The notes: generated from the sequence alone by a model not told the origin. 64,000 nt of DNA from Vibrio harveyi NBRC 15634 = ATCC 14126 = KCTC 12724 (GCF_001591145.1 NZ_BCUF01000007.1:62001-126000), one strand, 5' to 3'. Positions 29,617-39,797 are shown, numbered from the stretch's first letter. Numbers and translations: made by a program.

Positions 29617-30666
29617 GTGAAAGAAAATTTTTATAAATACGCGATATACACTGTTTTTTCAGCGGCTACTTTGTTCTCCGCTTTTTTAGTCACCTCAGAC
29701 AATGTTTCCCCTTTCACCACCCAAGCGACACTGCATCGTAATGTCGCAACCATTGCGCCGGAGGTATCTGGTGTGATTACGGATGTGATGGTGAATAACG
29801 GTGAATTGGTTGAAAAAGGTCAGCCACTGTTTGCTATCGATGCCAGCAGCTACCAATTGAAAGTGGCACAAGCCAAAGCCGAACTGCGCCAAGCACGTGA
29901 ATCAGATTCCGCGAAATGGCAACAATTGGCAGCAGCGAAACAAACCCAAAGCCAACGCGAGTTCGAATACCACAACGCGAAGCAAAAACTGACGCGTAAC
30001 CAAAAACTGCGCAACAAAGGGCTGGCAACAGAGCAAGAACTTGATGACGCGATCACCAATACACAAGTCGCCAGCAGCGCGGTTGAAGCAGCGAACGCAG
30101 AAGTGAAACGTATTGAAGCAGAGCTTTCTACTCAAGACCGTACGGCAGCTATCGAGTTGGCAGAAGCAAAGCTTGCCAGCGCAGAGCTGGATTTAAGCCA
30201 TACCCAAATCGTGGCGCAAACTGAAGGCGTGGTAACTAACTTGCAACTGCAATCAGGCAGCTACATCACACAAGGCACAGCGTCATTGATGCTGGTGGAC
30301 GAAGCTCATGCGTGGATCAGTGCAGACTTCAACGAAAAAGGCATTGATAAGCTAACTAATGGTCGCGAAGTGTTGGTGTCCTTCGATGCGCTACCGGGCA
30401 AAGTATTTACTGGTGAAGTCAGCAGCCAAGAGCGTGCGATTTACGATACCAACAATGCTAATGGGCAGCTTTCTAGCGTGACCAATGATACTCGTTGGAT
30501 CCGTGAGCAACAGAAAGTGCGTACTCGCATTACGGTGAACGAGCTGGATCCGTCGATGATTTCTGGTTCACGAGCAAGTGTGATCGTTGAAAGCGGCAAT
30601 CCTATTATGGATGTCATTGGCTCGGCTTGGATTCACTTGGTGGCGATGTTCCGCTACATCTACTAA
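29617..30666 (+). CDS. HlyD-family efflux adaptor (AaeA/EmrA-like)
   Basis: 349 aa periplasmic membrane-fusion protein. One N-terminal TM helix (AIYTVFSAATLFSAFLVTSD), the first biotinyl-lipoyl half (VAPEVSGVITDVMVNNGELV-like motif around residue 50, then EKGQPLFAIDASSYQ), a long alpha-helical hairpin (about 85-190), the second lipoyl half (TQIVAQTEGVVTNLQLQSGS) and a beta-barrel. The GTG start is the only suitable one. It is coupled to the next gene, so the pair should form an inner-membrane efflux unit. The substrate could be an aromatic acid, by analogy to AaeAB only. Confidence 0.88.
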   Translation: MKENFYKYAIYTVFSAATLFSAFLVTSDNVSPFTTQATLHRNVATIAPEVSGVITDVMVNNGELVEKGQPLFAIDASSYQLKVAQAKAELRQARESDSAKWQQLAAAKQTQSQREFEYHNAKQKLTRNQKLRNKGLATEQELDDAITNTQVASSAVEAANAEVKRIEAELSTQDRTAAIELAEAKLASAELDLSHTQIVAQTEGVVTNLQLQSGSYITQGTASLMLVDEAHAWISADFNEKGIDKLTNGREVLVSFDALPGKVFTGEVSSQERAIYDTNNANGQLSSVTNDTRWIREQQKVRTRITVNELDPSMISGSRASVIVESGNPIMDVIGSAWIHLVAMFRYIY

Positions 30667-30676
30667 GAGGTGAACC

Positions 30677-31687
30677 ATGTGGACCTTCGAAAGCCTGTTT
30701 CAAAATCGCTCTGAGCGTAATGAAGCACTGCGTGTCGCCCTTACTGTGACAATTTGTATGGTGCTGGGCAAACTGCTGAATCTTGATTCTCCAGTTTATC
30801 TGGCGCTGTACCCAACCATCATCATGACCAAGAACAAAGACTATTCTTGGCTTGGTCTGCTTCGCACCTTGCTACCTACGTTATTAGCAGCAAGTGCAGC
30901 ATTAGTGGTAACTGAAGTGTTTTCGCAGCATCCGTTTGTGGTGTGGACCATTAGCTTGTTCTTCTTCGACTTTATGCGCCGCAGAGCTACCACGCCGCCG
31001 AAGAAAGGTCAGATGCTAATGCCAACCTTCAACTGGATTCTGATTGTGGTGTTTGCTCAGCATACCACCATGGACATGCCAATGCGCATTCATGAAATCT
31101 TGCTGTCGATGCTGATTACCATGATCGTCGCAAAAACCATGGTGACTCTGTTTCCTGTTGAACGTGGCGGCAAGCCTCCAGTATTTGAAGAAGAGCCTGT
31201 TACGTTTGAGAACCGAGCGATTTCACTCTCGTTGATTGGTCTTGGTGTGGCGTTCTTGATGATTGTCGACATCATCTCAGCAACGTTTTGTTTGGTGCCT
31301 GTGATTGCCGCCGCAACACAAACCACACACAAAAACTTTATCGACGTGGTTGACCGTCGTTTTCAAACTCAGGTGGGCGGCTGTGCATTAGCGGTAGTGT
31401 TCACCTTACTGATGGCTGGGCATCAGTCCACGTTCGGTTACTACACCATCGTATTGGGTCTGCTTGCCTTTATGATTACCGCATCAATGGCAAAAGCGAA
31501 AGGCCCAGCCAAAGATGTCCATGCCGATGCGTTATTGGCGACCATGTTGCCGATTCAACTCTACATGACCAGCAATGAACTGGGCTTGGAGAGCACCTTC
31601 CTCCGAGCTTGGGAGCTCACCGTGACTTTGTTTGTGCTGTGGGCGTTGTACTATTTCACGCACAAACCAGAAAAAGCCCAAGCCTAA
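30677..31687 (+). CDS. DUF2955/FUSC-type inner-membrane efflux protein
   Basis: 336 aa with about ten hydrophobic segments arranged in two halves (VALTVTICMVLGKLLNL, LLPTLLAASAALVVTEVF, then a charged middle, SLIGLGVAFLMIVDIISATF, FGYYTIVLGLLAFMITASMA). It corresponds to the membrane part of FUSC/AaeB-type efflux proteins but lacks their large cytoplasmic domain, as in the DUF2955 family. It lies 10 bp after the HlyD-type adaptor gene, with GAGGTG as ribosome site. Confidence 0.82.
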   Translation: MWTFESLFQNRSERNEALRVALTVTICMVLGKLLNLDSPVYLALYPTIIMTKNKDYSWLGLLRTLLPTLLAASAALVVTEVFSQHPFVVWTISLFFFDFMRRRATTPPKKGQMLMPTFNWILIVVFAQHTTMDMPMRIHEILLSMLITMIVAKTMVTLFPVERGGKPPVFEEEPVTFENRAISLSLIGLGVAFLMIVDIISATFCLVPVIAAATQTTHKNFIDVVDRRFQTQVGGCALAVVFTLLMAGHQSTFGYYTIVLGLLAFMITASMAKAKGPAKDVHADALLATMLPIQLYMTSNELGLESTFLRAWELTVTLFVLWALYYFTHKPEKAQA

Positions 31688-31991
31688 TCATGCCATCGCC
31701 TTAAGTGCTCAATACTTAAGGCGAATCTGCTCATTTCATTGCGCTGCCTGTACCAATTTCCATTTCAACCTTATAAAAAGTGTGGCGCAAAACCTCAGCC
31801 TGGTGTATTTATCCTTCCCACGACTTTCCAAGTCAGCTTACCCATAACAGGCGGCGTCGCACACTCCTCTCTTGCACACCTTTGCGTGGTGTCTGTTATT
31901 TCCAAATTGGATTCTTAGCATCGGAATAGTTTGAGCTCGCAGAGTTCTGGTTGTTTTCGCCCCGCGTTGGGGCGTTTTTAGGTTGTAGAAG
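31688..31991. other. Intergenic ending in a terminator-like hairpin before rodA
   Basis: No ORF with a ribosome site. A strong hairpin CGCCCC / GGGGCG followed by TTTTTA at 31959-31980 lies only 12 bp before the rodA start codon. It could end the efflux operon, end a small RNA, or act as an attenuating leader for rodA; the sequence alone does not decide. Confidence 0.5.
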
Positions 31992-33074
31992 ATGAACAAG
32001 CGTTTCTTCCCTAGGATTGATTTGCCATTGCTGATGGCGATCATTCCGATCATGCTATTGAGTTCACTCACTCTCTGGAGTGCCAGTGGATTTAATGAAG
32101 CTATGCTATTTAAGCACCTCGCTCGATGCGGTTTGACGCTGGTGTGTATTTTGGTCATGTCGTCGATTCCTGCGTCCAGTTATCAACGTTCAGCGCCTTA
32201 TTTGTATCTGGTTGCAGTTTCTCTCTTGGCGGCCGTTGCCTTATTTGGCGATAGCACCAATGGCTCACAGCGTTGGCTCGATATCGGCTTCTTCCGCTTT
32301 CAACCCTCTGAGCTGATCAAGCTCTCCATTCCCATTATGATCGCGTGGATGCTGCATCTAGAAGGTGGGCGACCAGACATTCGCAAAATTGCTTTCTGTT
32401 TGCTGATCACCTTTGTGCCTGCGGGCTTGATTGCCTTACAACCAGACTTAGACGGCGCTATCTTCACCGTGATTTACGCGTTGTTTGTACTGTTCTTTGC
32501 AGGCATGAGCTGGAAGATCATTGGCGGCTTTTTGGTGAGCATTCTAACGCTGGCACCAATACTTTGGTTCTTTGTGATGGAGGCGTATCAAAAGAGCCGT
32601 GTAACGCAGTTCTTGCATCCAGAGTCGGATCCACTGGGTTCAGGCTACCAAATCATCCAATCATTGATTGCGATTGGTTCTGGCGGCATGAAAGGCAAAG
32701 GCTGGATGAATGCTACTCAAGGTACGTTAGGGTTTATTCCAGAGAGCCATACCGACTTCATCTTTTCGACCTACGCAGAAGAATGGGGATTTATTGGTTG
32801 TGTGGTGTTGTTAGCGTTGTATTTATTCATTACGGCGCGTGTGATGCTGCTAGCGTGCCAATCTGAGCATTTCTTCAGTCGCTTAGTGAGTGGCGCATTA
32901 GCAATGAGCTTCTTCCTTTATGCCTTCATCAACACCGGCATGGTAAGTGGCTTGTTACCAGTAATGGGCAGTCCACTGCCGTTCTTTAGCTACGGTGGTA
33001 CGGCGATGCTGACTCAAGGCATCTGTTTTGGCGTGATCATGTCGCTGTGTTATTCCAAGTACCGAAACACTTAA
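31992..33074 (+). CDS. SEDS-family peptidoglycan glycosyltransferase, RodA paralogue
   Basis: 360 aa with about ten TM helices. SEDS proteins polymerise lipid II into glycan strands together with a class B penicillin-binding protein. Conserved pieces are GSQRWLDIGFFRFQPSELIK, the large loop with SHTDFIFSTYAEEWGFIG (catalytic Asp region of RodA proteins) and the C-terminal GSPLPFFSYGGTAMLTQG. No mrdA/PBP2 gene lies beside it, unlike the main rodA operon of gammaproteobacteria, so this is likely a second copy on chromosome 2. The ribosome site is weak. Confidence 0.9.
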   Translation: MNKRFFPRIDLPLLMAIIPIMLLSSLTLWSASGFNEAMLFKHLARCGLTLVCILVMSSIPASSYQRSAPYLYLVAVSLLAAVALFGDSTNGSQRWLDIGFFRFQPSELIKLSIPIMIAWMLHLEGGRPDIRKIAFCLLITFVPAGLIALQPDLDGAIFTVIYALFVLFFAGMSWKIIGGFLVSILTLAPILWFFVMEAYQKSRVTQFLHPESDPLGSGYQIIQSLIAIGSGGMKGKGWMNATQGTLGFIPESHTDFIFSTYAEEWGFIGCVVLLALYLFITARVMLLACQSEHFFSRLVSGALAMSFFLYAFINTGMVSGLLPVMGSPLPFFSYGGTAMLTQGICFGVIMSLCYSKYRNT

Positions 33075-33110
33075 ACGCTAGTCACGATAGAAAAGACAAA
33101 CAACACGATC

Positions 33111-33141
33111 AAAAAAGGCTTCCCTCGGAAAGCCTTTTTTA
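33111..33141. terminator. Bidirectional terminator, rodA / yebC
   Basis: Stem AAAAAAGGCTT / AAGCCTTTTTT with a 7-nt loop between convergent genes. Confidence 0.85.
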
Positions 33142-33157
33142 CAACTAGAGAACCGAA

Positions 33158-33874
33158 TTACAGTTCGCCGTTGTGGTATACCTGTTGAACGTCGTCACAG
33201 TCATCTAGAAGGTCTAGGAACTTCTGGAATTTCTCTGCGTCTTCGCCTGTTACTGGCGTGTTCGTTTGCGGTACGAATGTGATTTCTTCAACGTCGATTG
33301 TTAGATCTGGGAATGCACCGTTAAGCGCAGTTTTTGTTTTGAAGAACTCTGTGTGAGGTGCGAATACAGTGATAACACCATCTTCTAGCTCAACGTCAGT
33401 AACGTCCACATCTTCCATCATCAGCGTTTCTAGGATGATTTCATCATCTTCGCCTTTGAACTGGAATACAGCTTGGTGATCGAACATGTGAGAAACAGAA
33501 CCTTCAACACCAATTTTCGCACCCACTTTAACAAAGCATTGGCGAACGTCTTGGAATGTACGGTTACCGTTGTCTGTTAGACAGTCTACGATCACGCTTG
33601 TGCCGCCAGGGCCAAAGCCTTCGTAACGTGCTGGAGTGTAGTCTTCACCACCGCCGCCGTTCGCTTTGTCGATCGCTTTATCGATAACGTGTGCAGGAAC
33701 TTGGTCTTTTTTCGCTTTTGCGATCAGGTGCTTCAGAGACAAGTTCATGTCTGGATCACCACCACCGTTTTTCGCGCACATGTAAATTTCTTTACCGTAT
33801 TTGGAATAAACTTTAATTTTTGCGCCTGCAGTTTTCGCCATAGAGGCTTTGCGCACTTCAAAACTTCTTCCCAT
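33158..33874 (-). CDS. YebC/PmpR-family protein (YeeN-like)
   Basis: 238 aa. The N-terminus ([20 protein letters not shown]) and the conserved core ([55 protein letters not shown]) match the YebC family, and the N-terminus is closest to E. coli YeeN. The family was named as transcriptional regulators; recent work on related proteins shows a role in translation of proline-rich stretches. Which applies here is open. It is transcribed alone. Confidence 0.92.
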   Translation of the reverse strand: MGRSFEVRKASMAKTAGAKIKVYSKYGKEIYMCAKNGGGDPDMNLSLKHLIAKAKKDQVPAHVIDKAIDKANGGGGEDYTPARYEGFGPGGTSVIVDCLTDNGNRTFQDVRQCFVKVGAKIGVEGSVSHMFDHQAVFQFKGEDDEIILETLMMEDVDVTDVELEDGVITVFAPHTEFFKTKTALNGAFPDLTIDVEEITFVPQTNTPVTGEDAEKFQKFLDLLDDCDDVQQVYHNGEL

Positions 33875-34009
33875 CGGGATGTCTCTCTAAATTCAAATTT
33901 AATGCGAAGGATTTTAGCAAAGAGTGAACAGTTTTACCTTTCACCTTGCAAAGGAATGGGGAGGAAACCTCATTCGCCGCTGTGGTTTACACCAGAGCCA
34001 CGGTTCGCT

Positions 34010-34219
34010 TTATGCGACACCCATTACTCGTTTGTACTTATCGACCGCCTGTTGAAAAAACACTTTCTCGTCAGCGTCGTTAATCTTAGACAGCTGTTCG
34101 TCTATTACCTCAGGACCAGATTTTGCTTCTTTAAGCTTCCAAACCAAAAACGACGCTTGTTTATCAAGCTCGACTTTGTTTTTCTCGTCAGGCGGCAACA
34201 GGGATAGATTGAACGACAT
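34010..34219 (-). CDS. DUF3283 small protein
   Basis: 69 aa: MSFNLSLLPPDEKNKVELDK at the start and QQAVDKYKRVMGVA at the end. It is short, soluble and helical. As far as I recall this is the DUF3283 family, conserved in Vibrio with no known function. A good purine-rich site (TTGAGGCTGTGA) precedes the ATG. It lies between yebC and the hybrid kinase on the same strand. Confidence 0.72.
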   Translation of the reverse strand: MSFNLSLLPPDEKNKVELDKQASFLVWKLKEAKSGPEVIDEQLSKINDADEKVFFQQAVDKYKRVMGVA

Positions 34220-34313
34220 TCACAGCCTCAAGGTACTTTAATAAATACTAGCCGCGCACTATAGCACACAGATTTGACTTTTAAGAAGTGAAACGCACTT
34301 TACTTGATCAATT

Positions 34314-36239
34314 TCAAGTTGCTTGTTTTGGATTCGATCGTGTTTGCAAGGAGTCTGGTAGATATCGCTCAAAGATTTGCTGTAACCGTTCTTTCGTCAC
34401 CGGCTTAGCAACAAACTCATTCATGCCAACATCAAAACAGCGCTTTTGATCTTCCTTGATGACATTCGCACTCAAAGCAATGATCGGCACTTGCTGTCCC
34501 CACTCATCCATCTTGCGAATGTTTTCAGTGGCAATAAATCCATCCATCACTGGCATTTGACAGTCCATCAATATCAAATCGAATTTATGCGCTTGGCATT
34601 GCTGGAGCGCTTCTTCACCATGTTCGGCAACATTCACCTGCATTCCGAGTTTTTCTAGCATCATGCGTACCACTTTCTGGTTCACTGCCGTGTCTTCCAC
34701 CACCAGAATCCAAGGTTTCCCCTCGTCTTTGGCTGAGTTAATACACTCAGAAGTGATGGCATTACTCTCACCATTCGGAAAATCGAACACATTTGGTGTC
34801 TGAGGAGAAATAGCCTTTTCACTGACGATATTGAGTGGAATAGTAAATTCAAAACAACTGCCTAGACCGGGTTCACTGGTCAGACGGATTTCTCCGCCCA
34901 TCACTTCGACCAAACTACTGCAAATCGCTAAACCCAAACCAGTACCGCCGTACTTACGAGTGGTACTGCCATCAGCTTGCTGAAACTTCTCAAACACCGC
35001 TTGTTGGTTCTCTTTGGCAATCCCAATACCCGAGTCCACAACACGAAAATGCACGCTGGCAACACCCTCTTCTCGGCTCACCTGCGACACCATTAACTTA
35101 ACATGCCCGCGCTCTGTGAACTTCACCGCGTTACTGAGCAGATTGCTTAACACTTGTTTGAGTCTGCCAACATCCCCTTCGACTTCTAAAGGTAACTGAG
35201 GGTCGATATCACAAACCAGTTGAAGCCCTTTTTGTTGAGCTTTGACAGTATGAAGACGCCCGACCTCGTGAAGTAAATCGAGTAGATTGTAGGTCGTGGT
35301 TTCTAACTCAATCTTACCCGCTTCAATTTTGGAAAAGTCGAGGATGTCGTCGATGATGACCATCAAAGAGTTGGAAGAGCTGTTAATGATAGAAACGAAA
35401 TCTTTTTGTTGATCATCGAGTTTGGTATCTCCGAGCAACGAAGCGATACCGATAATCCCGTTCATTGGCGTACGAATTTCATGGCTCATGGTGGCAAGAA
35501 ATTCGCTTTTCTTACGGTTTGCCACTTCAGCTTTGTCACGCGCCTCTTCGATTTCAGCTTGGTGTTCTTTCACACGCTCAACACTTCGGTTGTATTTGCG
35601 TTCCAACAAACTCACTTCATCAAAGAACCAACGTTTTGGCAATGTCACTTTACTAGGTACATGACCGCCACTGAAATCGCTCACCGCACCGGAGAGCAAC
35701 TCTAGTGGTTTCACCATCAAACGAAATGCCACCCATAAAACACCAATGATGAGTAAGAAGATCTTGATCGCTTCCGCGATCACGAGAAAAAAGAAGGTTT
35801 GCCATAACCCTTGATAGATCGGGCTAAGATCTGATTGCACCGTCACTTCGGCAAGATCATAAATTTTCGTCCCCATTTCGTACTTCAACGGCCATTGACG
35901 CTCGATCCGATCTTCCGTTAATGCGCTACCTAGTTCGAAGATCACTTCATCTGGGGTGGCAATTCTTAGATAGTCCACAGAGGGTAGGCGCATTGCACCT
36001 TCAGCCTGAGTGCGTAACAGTTCTCTATCTTCAACCCACAAACTGGCAGAGAAACTGGAAAGGTAGCTGGTTTTTACCTGTTCAAGTTCTACATCTAGGC
36101 GAGCGAGATCATCGTTGAAATCACGATAAAGGCTGATCGAAGAGATGATCACGGTAAAGATTAAACTCAACGCAAAAATCGCCAGCATCAATTGATTTCC
36201 GATACTAAATCGGCGTTGAGCTCGCTCTTTTATCTCCAT
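34314..36239 (-). CDS. Hybrid sensor histidine kinase with C-terminal receiver
   Basis: 641 aa. TM1 (about 16-37), a periplasmic sensor domain of about 105 residues, TM2 ([20 protein letters not shown]), a HAMP-like linker and coiled coil, then the phospho-His motif [18 protein letters not shown] (near residue 250), ATP-binding N box [15 protein letters not shown] and G boxes GIGIAKEN and [10 protein letters not shown], and a receiver with phospho-acceptor in [13 protein letters not shown] and Lys in FVAKPV. There is no HPt domain, so a separate phosphotransfer protein is needed. It is divergent from a periplasmic binding protein across 68 bp, which suggests the two form a sensing pair. Confidence 0.92.
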   Translation of the reverse strand: MEIKERAQRRFSIGNQLMLAIFALSLIFTVIISSISLYRDFNDDLARLDVELEQVKTSYLSSFSASLWVEDRELLRTQAEGAMRLPSVDYLRIATPDEVIFELGSALTEDRIERQWPLKYEMGTKIYDLAEVTVQSDLSPIYQGLWQTFFFLVIAEAIKIFLLIIGVLWVAFRLMVKPLELLSGAVSDFSGGHVPSKVTLPKRWFFDEVSLLERKYNRSVERVKEHQAEIEEARDKAEVANRKKSEFLATMSHEIRTPMNGIIGIASLLGDTKLDDQQKDFVSIINSSSNSLMVIIDDILDFSKIEAGKIELETTTYNLLDLLHEVGRLHTVKAQQKGLQLVCDIDPQLPLEVEGDVGRLKQVLSNLLSNAVKFTERGHVKLMVSQVSREEGVASVHFRVVDSGIGIAKENQQAVFEKFQQADGSTTRKYGGTGLGLAICSSLVEVMGGEIRLTSEPGLGSCFEFTIPLNIVSEKAISPQTPNVFDFPNGESNAITSECINSAKDEGKPWILVVEDTAVNQKVVRMMLEKLGMQVNVAEHGEEALQQCQAHKFDLILMDCQMPVMDGFIATENIRKMDEWGQQVPIIALSANVIKEDQKRCFDVGMNEFVAKPVTKERLQQIFERYLPDSLQTRSNPKQAT

Positions 36240-36307
36240 ATGAAATCGCTCCCTTAAACTTGCGCTACTATAAATATAGTCACGTCACGACAATAATCGA
36301 GGTTAGG

Positions 36308-37063
36308 ATGAAAGGACTCTTACGTACATTAGGCTTTAGTTTTATGGCCTTAAGCTCATACTCTATGGCAAGCGAAGTGAATTATTACGTAATTGCTGAG
36401 CAAGCCCGCCCATTTCAAATAGAGCAGCAAGGAGAGCAACACTCTGGAATTGTGACTGATATCGTCAGCGCCATCTTTGCGGAATCCGATTACGAAGTGA
36501 AATACCACACCTACCCATTCAAGCGCATGATTTCGGTACTCGAAGCGGGCGGCGAGGAAAACTGGGTTACTTATGGCAGCCCGAATTGGGGGAAAGTGCA
36601 ATCGGAAAACCTCTCTGAACAGCCTATTTACACTGTAAAACACGTACTCGTGTCCAGCAGCAAAGCGCCATTCAAATTTAGCGATATGCAGCACATGCAA
36701 GGTCGTTCTATCGTGCTGCTGCTTGGCTTCGATTATCCTAACCTTAGCCCATTCTTTGAAAACGGCACCGTCAATGAAATGCGCGTCAAAGACTACGACG
36801 CTGCTTATCGCGTTCTGCAACGTACTCCTGGTGATACCGCCTTCGTCGAAATGGAATCGCGCGTGGTATACAACATCAAACGCCTAGAGTTGCCAATGGG
36901 AGACTTCCAGATCCAATCTTTCAGTTCAATCATCCCTGACTACTCCATCTATTTGGCTTTCTCTCCAGAGATGAGTCCAAAAGTACAGAGCTTCATCAAT
37001 AAACGCTTAGCGGAGCTTAAAAATTCAGGAAAAATCGACGACATCATCAAAAAATACATCTAG
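36308..37063 (+). CDS. Periplasmic solute-binding protein (SBP family 3-like)
   Basis: 251 aa. The signal peptide MKGLLRTLGFSFMALSSYSM is followed by a family-3-like fold: EVNYYVIAEQARPFQ, GIVTDIVSAIFAESDYEVKY, HTYPFKRMISVLEAGGEENW and a C-terminal helix IKKYI. The start has GAGG a few bases upstream. No permease or ATPase gene lies nearby, so it more likely feeds a sensor than a transporter. The divergent hybrid kinase is the obvious candidate (inference). Ligand unknown. A terminator follows. Confidence 0.82.
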   Translation: MKGLLRTLGFSFMALSSYSMASEVNYYVIAEQARPFQIEQQGEQHSGIVTDIVSAIFAESDYEVKYHTYPFKRMISVLEAGGEENWVTYGSPNWGKVQSENLSEQPIYTVKHVLVSSSKAPFKFSDMQHMQGRSIVLLLGFDYPNLSPFFENGTVNEMRVKDYDAAYRVLQRTPGDTAFVEMESRVVYNIKRLELPMGDFQIQSFSSIIPDYSIYLAFSPEMSPKVQSFINKRLAELKNSGKIDDIIKKYI

Positions 37064-37085
37064 TCACTCACGCCTTAGCAATCAT

Positions 37086-37126
37086 AAAAAACCGCCAGCT
37101 TGGATAAGCCAGCGGTTTTATTTTTA
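37086..37126 (+). terminator. Terminator after the binding-protein gene
   Basis: Stem AAAACCGC...GCGGTTTTATTTTT with an inner GCTT / AAGC helix; T tract on the plus strand and A tract for the converging gene. Confidence 0.78.
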
Positions 37127-37158
37127 TTTCATCTCTGCAACTAATCTTGTTCGAGCGC

Positions 37159-38217
37159 TTAATCTTGTTCAACAAATTTGGGGTCGAACATGTGACCGAG
37201 CTTATTGGCTTTGGTTTGCAGATAATGTTGGTTATGCGGGTTATTCCCCTCTTGCAGTGGCACTCTTTCTATCACGTTGATGTTCACCTTCGTCAGCGCT
37301 GCAAGCTTACGTGGATTGTTGGTCATCAAACGTACTTCATCGATTCCAAGATGCTCCAGCATCCCTTTGCAAAACGCGTAGTCACGCATATCTGCGGCAA
37401 AGCCAAGACGTTCATTGGCTTCGACCGTGTCTGCGCCTTCGTCTTGCAAGTGATACGCACGAATCTTGTTGATTAAGCCAATCCCCCTGCCCTCTTGGCG
37501 CAGATAAAGCAGCACACCACAGCCTTCTTCGACAATGTTTTGCAAAGCACGGTTAAGCTGGAAGCCGCAATCACAACGCGTACTGAACAGCGCATCACCA
37601 GTTAAGCACTCTGAATGCAGGCGAATTAGCGGCGCTTTAGTGTTTGCAGGGTCGCCATACACCAAGGCGAGATGTTCTTTTCCTGTCGCGTTCTCGATAA
37701 AACCATGCATGATAAACGTGCCCCATTGAGTTGGCAGTTTGGCTTTATCGACAAAGCGAACCAGACTATATGGCTCTACATGTTTTAGTTCAGCACGTAC
37801 GTTCATCAGAATCTCCCCTAAATGGTTTTCACCAGAGCCATCACCGCCATCGCCCCAGAAGGCATCTTTATGCGAATGTTCGGTAAGACAGGCGTTTCCT
37901 GTCTGCATCAACTGTTTGGCAAGCTGAGGGTTTTGCAAAAACTTCTCACGGACGATAAACGCCATCACAGAAAGTTTGTCGTTATCCCAATCTTCTCGGA
38001 CTAGGTGCTGATACTTACGGCTTAAAGCAAAGGCTTCGTCGGGGCTTTTCGCTAAGAGGATTTTGTTTTGCAGTTTGAGGTCACTGAATTTTTGAGCTTG
38101 ATAATAATGTTCGCTGGTGGGCCAAGATTGGGTGGAAACTTTGATTGGAGCTTGGCAAAAGTTGGAGAGAAAACCGTGGGATTCATCGGGCTCATAGAAA
38201 AGGATCTGATCAACCAT
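37159..38217 (-). CDS. ribA: NADAR-RibA fusion: N-glycosidase + GTP cyclohydrolase II
   Basis: 352 aa. Residues about 1-145 are a NADAR (COG3236, YbiA-like) domain: [43 protein letters not shown]. Residues about 150-352 are GTP cyclohydrolase II, which makes the first riboflavin intermediate from GTP: zinc ligands in [29 protein letters not shown], and [20 protein letters not shown]3236 proteins are known to hydrolyse the first two, reactive, intermediates of riboflavin synthesis, so the fusion joins production and disposal of the same compound. AGGAG precedes the ATG. There is no FMN riboswitch upstream. Confidence 0.93.
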   Translation of the reverse strand: MVDQILFYEPDESHGFLSNFCQAPIKVSTQSWPTSEHYYQAQKFSDLKLQNKILLAKSPDEAFALSRKYQHLVREDWDNDKLSVMAFIVREKFLQNPQLAKQLMQTGNACLTEHSHKDAFWGDGGDGSGENHLGEILMNVRAELKHVEPYSLVRFVDKAKLPTQWGTFIMHGFIENATGKEHLALVYGDPANTKAPLIRLHSECLTGDALFSTRCDCGFQLNRALQNIVEEGCGVLLYLRQEGRGIGLINKIRAYHLQDEGADTVEANERLGFAADMRDYAFCKGMLEHLGIDEVRLMTNNPRKLAALTKVNINVIERVPLQEGNNPHNQHYLQTKANKLGHMFDPKFVEQD

Positions 38218-38383
38218 AATCGTACTCCTGACGTTGCTGTTTAATAGTCAACAAAAAGCATATTGCTATTGATATAAGCTTTAGTAACGCAGGGTAAGAA
38301 AGTCAAATAATTGGTTGTAAATCAGAAAAATGAAAAGGGCAGCCCTATGACTACCCCATGGTTTTTATACCGCAGTGTGAGAA

Positions 38384-38581
38384 TTAGTGAATTAAGCCAA
38401 GTTCCCTTGCTTCTTCGATGCTCAAGCCGCTTTCACGGATTTCTCGAAGTGCTTCAATACGACGTCTTGCTTCGGCAGACTTCACGGTTTTCTCGGGTCT
38501 CACAACGGCTTCTTCTTCTGGGAGTTCCCATTTGTGAGCGATGTTGCTCATCTCTTCATGGTCGATAGAATTAATGGACAT
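38384..38581 (-). CDS. Small hypothetical protein
   Basis: 65 aa from MSINSIDHEEM, chosen because GGAGG lies 4 nt before that ATG. Acidic N-terminal half and a basic helical C-terminal half with RRRIEALREIRESGLS and EARELGLIH. No signal peptide or membrane segment. I do not recognise the family with certainty. It is a stand-alone gene with a strong ribosome site. Confidence 0.65.
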   Translation of the reverse strand: MSINSIDHEEMSNIAHKWELPEEEAVVRPEKTVKSAEARRRIEALREIRESGLSIEEARELGLIH

Positions 38582-38942
38582 ATTTCCTCCGAACACACCA
38601 TGTTTTCGATGGGTAATCTATAGCAAACCCCCAATGCAGAGGTAAGAAAAACAGTGGGGAAATGTGACCCCTTTCGACCTTTCATTAACTCTTTAATAGA
38701 TTCATCATTTAGTTTTTGCAAACCACGTTTTTAGCGTTTAGATTTGAAGAATTCCCCCTACGAAAAGTGAGCTGATCCAGCTCTCATTTTTCCCTCATAA
38801 ATTCACACTTCCATAACGGAAAAAAATCTTTTTATTACACTCAACTTTCGAGTCACTTCACTGATTAGACGGTTTTATCTTTCGCAAACCTTACACACCT
38901 GATAATGATAATAATTATCTTTTGTATTGGTAAGGTGTAATT
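38582..38942. other. Intergenic before the Fur-box operon
   Basis: 360 bp, AT-rich. It holds the 38384 gene promoter, an imperfect hairpin at 38763-38791 (GTGAGCTG / CAGCTCTCA), and the Fur box of the ATPase operon at its right edge. No gene is seen. Confidence 0.5.
38901..38919 (+). promoter_or_regulatory. Fur box
   Basis: GATAATGATAATAATTATC differs at one position from the classical 19-bp Fur consensus GATAATGATAATCATTATC. It lies 24 bp before the first ATPase start codon, overlapping the promoter zone, so iron repression of the operon is expected. Confidence 0.88.
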
Positions 38943-39797
38943 ATGAGTGAACTTAACCTGAACCAGGCATTCCACTCTGATCCTGTTATTCAGATCAGAG
39001 ACTTATGCGTGGACTACATCACTGATAACGGTGACTTCAATGCTGTTAAATCAGTGAGCTTTGATATTGGCAAGGGCGAAATATTTGGTCTGGCTGGAGA
39101 ATCTGGCTGCGGCAAAAGTACCATTGCTTTCTCTATCAACCGCCTACACAAGCCGCCCGCGTTTATCTCTGGTGGACAAATTCTATTTGAAGGCAGAGAC
39201 ATCCTTCGCCTACCTGATAATGAGCTAAATACGCTACGCTGGAGCGAGATTGCGATGGTGTTCCAAAGTGCCATGAACTCGCTGAATCCGGTACTCACGG
39301 TTCAGGAACAATTTGCCGACGTATTACGCCACCACAAAGGGTTAACCAACGAGCAAGCCAAAGACCGCGCAGAGAAGCTTCTCGACTTGGTCAACATTCC
39401 GAGAAATCGTCTGAGCGAATATCCACATCAGTTCTCCGGAGGCATGCGTCAGCGTTTAGTGATTGCAATTGCCCTATCCCTCAATCCCAAATTGATCATC
39501 ATGGATGAGCCAACCACAGCACTTGATGTAGTGGTTCAACGCGAAATCTTGCAGCAAATCTATCAGTTGCGTGACGAATTTGGTTTCTCTGTGCTCTTTA
39601 TTACCCACGATTTAGCGCTCATGAGCCAATTATGCGACCGCATTGCCATCATGCGCCACGGCAAGATTGTCGAAGTGAATAGTTCATACGAAATCCGCAA
39701 TCATCCTCAACATGAATACACCCAAAAGCTATGGGCGTCATTCCCAAATATCCACGATGTACACAAACAACCGCAAACGGAAGGAGCACCAGCATGA
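38943..39797 (+). CDS. ABC transporter ATPase, peptide/nickel class (OppD/DppD-like)
   Basis: 284 aa cytoplasmic ATPase. Walker A GESGCGKST, Q-loop MVFQSAMNSLNPVLT, signature QFSGGMRQRLVIA, Walker B LIIMDEPTTALD and switch His in FITHDLALM. This is the OppD/DppD subclass, but shorter than the usual 320-330 residues because the C-terminal oligopeptide extension is abbreviated. It starts 24 bp after a Fur box with AAGGTG as ribosome site. Its stop overlaps the next start (ATGA). No permease or binding-protein gene is adjacent. Confidence 0.9.
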   Translation: MSELNLNQAFHSDPVIQIRDLCVDYITDNGDFNAVKSVSFDIGKGEIFGLAGESGCGKSTIAFSINRLHKPPAFISGGQILFEGRDILRLPDNELNTLRWSEIAMVFQSAMNSLNPVLTVQEQFADVLRHHKGLTNEQAKDRAEKLLDLVNIPRNRLSEYPHQFSGGMRQRLVIAIALSLNPKLIIMDEPTTALDVVVQREILQQIYQLRDEFGFSVLFITHDLALMSQLCDRIAIMRHGKIVEVNSSYEIRNHPQHEYTQKLWASFPNIHDVHKQPQTEGAPA

